Source: JBFWRI01 sp050248995 (GTDB lineage Bacteria; Pseudomonadota; Alphaproteobacteria; JAIXQD01). From it: 16,950 nt of DNA. The notes under the pieces are model-generated. The model saw only the letters and a program-made list of their open reading frames with translations. It did no database searches and was not told where the DNA came from. Of the stretch, positions 15,071 through 16,950 are shown one piece after another. Position 1 is the stretch's first letter. Every line of letters starts with the position of its first letter. Location: positions 1-16,950 of the forward strand of contig JBFWRI010000030.1 of assembly GCA_050248995.1 (NCBI GenBank). Reading direction: 5' to 3'. A program made the position numbers and the translations under genes.

Positions 15071-15601
15071 ATGGCCGTTATCGAACCACTGTCACAAGTT
15101 GGCGAGCCCGTTATCCGCGCTAAAGCACAGCCCGTCGCTATTCCGCTCACAGCTGAAAGTAAAAAAGTTATTCAAGACTTGATCGATACGCTGCACCCCG
15201 CGCACTTAGTCGGCATTGCTGCCCCGCAAATTGGTCAGGGCGTGCGCATCTTTGTTACCGAGCTGCGCAAAACGGATTTCCGCGATGAGGGCGCTGACCC
15301 GCTGCGCGTATTCATCAACCCCGAGATTTTGGAATACAGCAAAGAGACAGATTGCTACTCAGAAGGCTGCGGCAGCGTTTGTTATTCAGGCCTGTTTGGC
15401 GAAGTCGAACGCCCCACATCCGTGACCGTGCGCTATTACGACGAAAACGAAGTCCAGCACACGCAAACGTTCAAAGGTTTTATCGCCCGCGTGATCCAGC
15501 ACGAATTCGACCACATCGAAGGCACGGTGTTTATGGACCGCCTGACATCAACCCGCACATTGGAATGTGCGATGGTCTTCAAGAAGAAGAAAGCCAAGTA
15601 A
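15071..15601 (+). CDS. def: Peptide deformylase
   Basis: 176 residues. It removes the formyl group from the initiator methionine of nascent proteins, with Fe2+/Zn2+. All three family motifs are present: GIAAPQIGQ (48-56, canonical GxGLAAPQxG), EGCGS (98-102, canonical EGCLS with Gly replacing Leu; metal ligand Cys100) and QHEFDH (143-148, ligands His144 and His148, catalytic Glu145). Length is normal. It follows the transglutaminase-like gene by two bases and is not next to fmt, the usual partner, so it could be a second, accessory deformylase. Its stop codon abuts, with no gap, the stop of the convergent pseudouridine synthase gene, and no terminator is visible between them. Confidence 0.92.
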   Translation: MAVIEPLSQVGEPVIRAKAQPVAIPLTAESKKVIQDLIDTLHPAHLVGIAAPQIGQGVRIFVTELRKTDFRDEGADPLRVFINPEILEYSKETDCYSEGCGSVCYSGLFGEVERPTSVTVRYYDENEVQHTQTFKGFIARVIQHEFDHIEGTVFMDRLTSTRTLECAMVFKKKKAK

Positions 15602-16315
15602 TTACTGCAGGTCTTCGTGCTTCAGCGTCTCTCCCATGTGTGGTGGCAGCGGCGCTTCGGCAAAAATCGCATCGCGTGATGGATACAACGGCACCTTCAC
15701 CGAACGCGCATGCAGGTGAATAGGAACCTTGCGGAACTCTTCCGGCAAATCGCCGTATACAGGCTCACCCAGTAGCGGGCAGCCCAGCGCTTCGGCGTGC
15801 ACACGGATTTGGTGCGTGCGCCCCGTCTTGGGCGAAAACTCGACAAGTGATAAGCGATCGTTCTTTGCCAGCACCTTCCAGCGCGTCTCGGCCGCCATCG
15901 CGCCTTGTGCGCCTTCCTTGGCAATTTCCATCCACCAGCTGGTTTTGCTGTCGCTACGCTTTTTCAGTGGCAGCGTGCAAACGCCAGTATCTTCTGGCGG
16001 CGCGCCCACACATACGGCCCAATATGTTTTTTCAATCGCCCCGCGCTGGAACAGGCGGCCCAGCTTGGTCAGTGCTTTCGGGTGACGCCCTAATATAAGA
16101 CAGCCGCTGGTATCGCGGTCCAATCGGTGCGCAAGGCCCGGCTTGCGTGGTAGGCCGAACTGCAGCCAGTGGAAAGTCTGCTCCATGTTCGCGCCTGCCT
16201 TGGGGCCTGCGTGCACCGGCAACCCCGGCGGCTTGTTGATGATTAGCATCAAACTGTCGCGGAACAGGATGCGCTCGACGATATCTTTCTCGGTCAGTTT
16301 GGGCGACGGTAACAT
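15602..16315 (-). CDS. RluA-family RNA pseudouridine synthase
   Basis: 237 residues. The catalytic motif HRLDRDTSG (63-71, nucleophile Asp66) and the later GRTHQIRVH (165-173) are diagnostic of the RluA/RluC/RluD group, which isomerises uridines in rRNA or tRNA. LIINKPPGLPVHAG (24-37) is the usual first strand. No N-terminal S4 domain is present, so it resembles the short RluA/TruC-type members rather than RluC/RluD; the target uridine cannot be told. Its ATG shares one base with the stop of the upstream LOG gene (TAATG), suggesting translational coupling. Confidence 0.93.
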   Translation of the reverse strand: MLPSPKLTEKDIVERILFRDSLMLIINKPPGLPVHAGPKAGANMEQTFHWLQFGLPRKPGLAHRLDRDTSGCLILGRHPKALTKLGRLFQRGAIEKTYWAVCVGAPPEDTGVCTLPLKKRSDSKTSWWMEIAKEGAQGAMAAETRWKVLAKNDRLSLVEFSPKTGRTHQIRVHAEALGCPLLGEPVYGDLPEEFRKVPIHLHARSVKVPLYPSRDAIFAEAPLPPHMGETLKHEDLQ

Positions 16316-16860
16316 TACTCTTGCGGCCGCAGGAAGGACATCAGCTCGGGCACCGTCTGCACGAATGTGAAAAACTCAAGGTGGGATGGATTCATGGTGC
16401 GCATGGAAACGAAGTGCGCCAGCATCTGCATCATCGGCTGCCAGTATCCGGCATAATTGAAGAAGTACACATGCTTTTCATGCAGCTTCAGTTTGCGCAG
16501 TGTCAACACTTCAAAAACTTCATCCACCGTTCCATAACCGCCCGGCAGTACGACAAAAGCATCAGCACGTTCGTACATAATCATCTTGCGTTCATGCACG
16601 TGGATTGTTTCAATCAGTTCAGTCAGTTTATCATGGCGCATAGCCTGCAGGCTTTCGGCCGCCGGAAATACGCCGGTCACCGTACCGCCGCCACTGAGCA
16701 CGGCATCGGCTGTCGATGCCATCAGGCCGCGGTTCGTGCCGCCATATATAAGGTGAATGCCCGCTTTCGCGAACGCTGCGCCCAGCTCAGCTGCGGCAAC
16801 GTAATAATCGGGCGGCAGATTGGTAGCAATGCTTGAATAGACCGTAACGTTCCGGATCAT
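16315..16860 (-). CDS. LOG-family nucleoside-monophosphate phosphoribohydrolase
   Basis: 181 residues. The family cleaves AMP or cytokinin riboside monophosphates to base and ribose 5-phosphate. Motifs visible: YGGTNRGLMAST (39-50), HERKMIMYERADAFVVLPGG (88-107), and PGGYGTVDEVFEVLT (105-119), the characteristic PGGxGTxxE phosphate/catalytic site with its Glu. The length is that of the ordinary ('lysine decarboxylase-like', long misannotated) type I group. It is first in a two-gene leftward unit with the pseudouridine synthase. No Shine-Dalgarno is obvious before the ATG at 16860. Confidence 0.9.
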   Translation of the reverse strand: MIRNVTVYSSIATNLPPDYYVAAAELGAAFAKAGIHLIYGGTNRGLMASTADAVLSGGGTVTGVFPAAESLQAMRHDKLTELIETIHVHERKMIMYERADAFVVLPGGYGTVDEVFEVLTLRKLKLHEKHVYFFNYAGYWQPMMQMLAHFVSMRTMNPSHLEFFTFVQTVPELMSFLRPQE

Positions 16861-16917
16861 AAGGATGAGTATTGCACCATGATGTACGTTAAGAAAGCGT
16901 TGTAAGTCGTTTAAATT

Positions 16918-16945
16918 ATTATTCTTGCGACCACGTCAGAATCAA
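16918..16945 (-). promoter_or_regulatory. Candidate sigma70-type promoter of the LOG-rluA unit
   Basis: On the minus strand TTGATT (16940-16945) and AATAAT (16918-16923) are separated by 16 bases, four and five matches to the -35 and -10 consensus. The -10 lies about 57 bases before the ATG. The rest of 16861-16950 holds no gene that I can support. Confidence 0.35.
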
Positions 16946-16950
16946 CGAAT

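Noticed and set aside
16861..16950. A possible small gene starting at the ATG pair near 16879.
   Set aside because: The frame stops after eight codons, and no other frame is open or shows a ribosome site.

Overview
The window is a gene-dense piece of a bacterial chromosome, most likely from a Gram-negative alphaproteobacterium. Signs of this are an HU protein, an MlaC/Ttg2D-type periplasmic lipid carrier, lipoprotein and Sec signals, and Cys-rich 'CTLPWGG' modules of a kind I associate with alphaproteobacterial secreted proteins. This lineage call is inference; there is no rRNA marker. I see no RNA genes, insertion sequences or CRISPR arrays.

Positions 1-7490 form a lipid/polyketide locus arranged around a divergent promoter gap (4836-4941). 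Leftward run two overlapping genes. The first encodes a ketosynthase with an intact Cys-His-His triad, followed in the same chain by a half-length ketosynthase-like region with Phe in place of the catalytic Cys. The second, cut by the window edge, encodes acyltransferase - ACP - ketoreductase - start of a dehydratase. The domain order recalls PUFA (Pfa) synthases and enediyne synthases, but split between two polypeptides. Rightward run an overlapping nitroreductase-family gene, an Sfp-type phosphopantetheinyl transferase that could activate the ACP, and a polytopic membrane protein resembling acyltransferases, which might move the product onto an envelope acceptor. Together they look like a self-contained pathway for a secondary lipid; the product is unknown.

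Positions 7483-10216 hold four leftward genes whose products are all exported or anchored: a small lipoprotein, a Cys-rich secreted protein ending in a Hint (hedgehog/intein-like) autoprocessing domain, a small periplasmic protein with a PCuAC-like C-terminal part, and a signal-anchored GyrI-like ligand-binding domain. A strong intrinsic terminator separates them from HU (10337-10648). A second terminator separates HU from the mlaC-like gene (10819-11439).

Positions 11570-15601 run rightward: a stand-alone Hpt phosphotransfer protein, an 850-residue two-TM HAMP protein with a very long helical cytoplasmic part but no recognisable chemoreceptor tip, a transglutaminase-like protein and a peptide deformylase. 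The last part (15602-16860, leftward) carries an RluA-type pseudouridine synthase overlapped by a LOG-family nucleotide phosphoribohydrolase.

No gene-free stretch exceeds 300 bases; the largest gaps are 10649-10818, 11440-11569 and 4836-4941.
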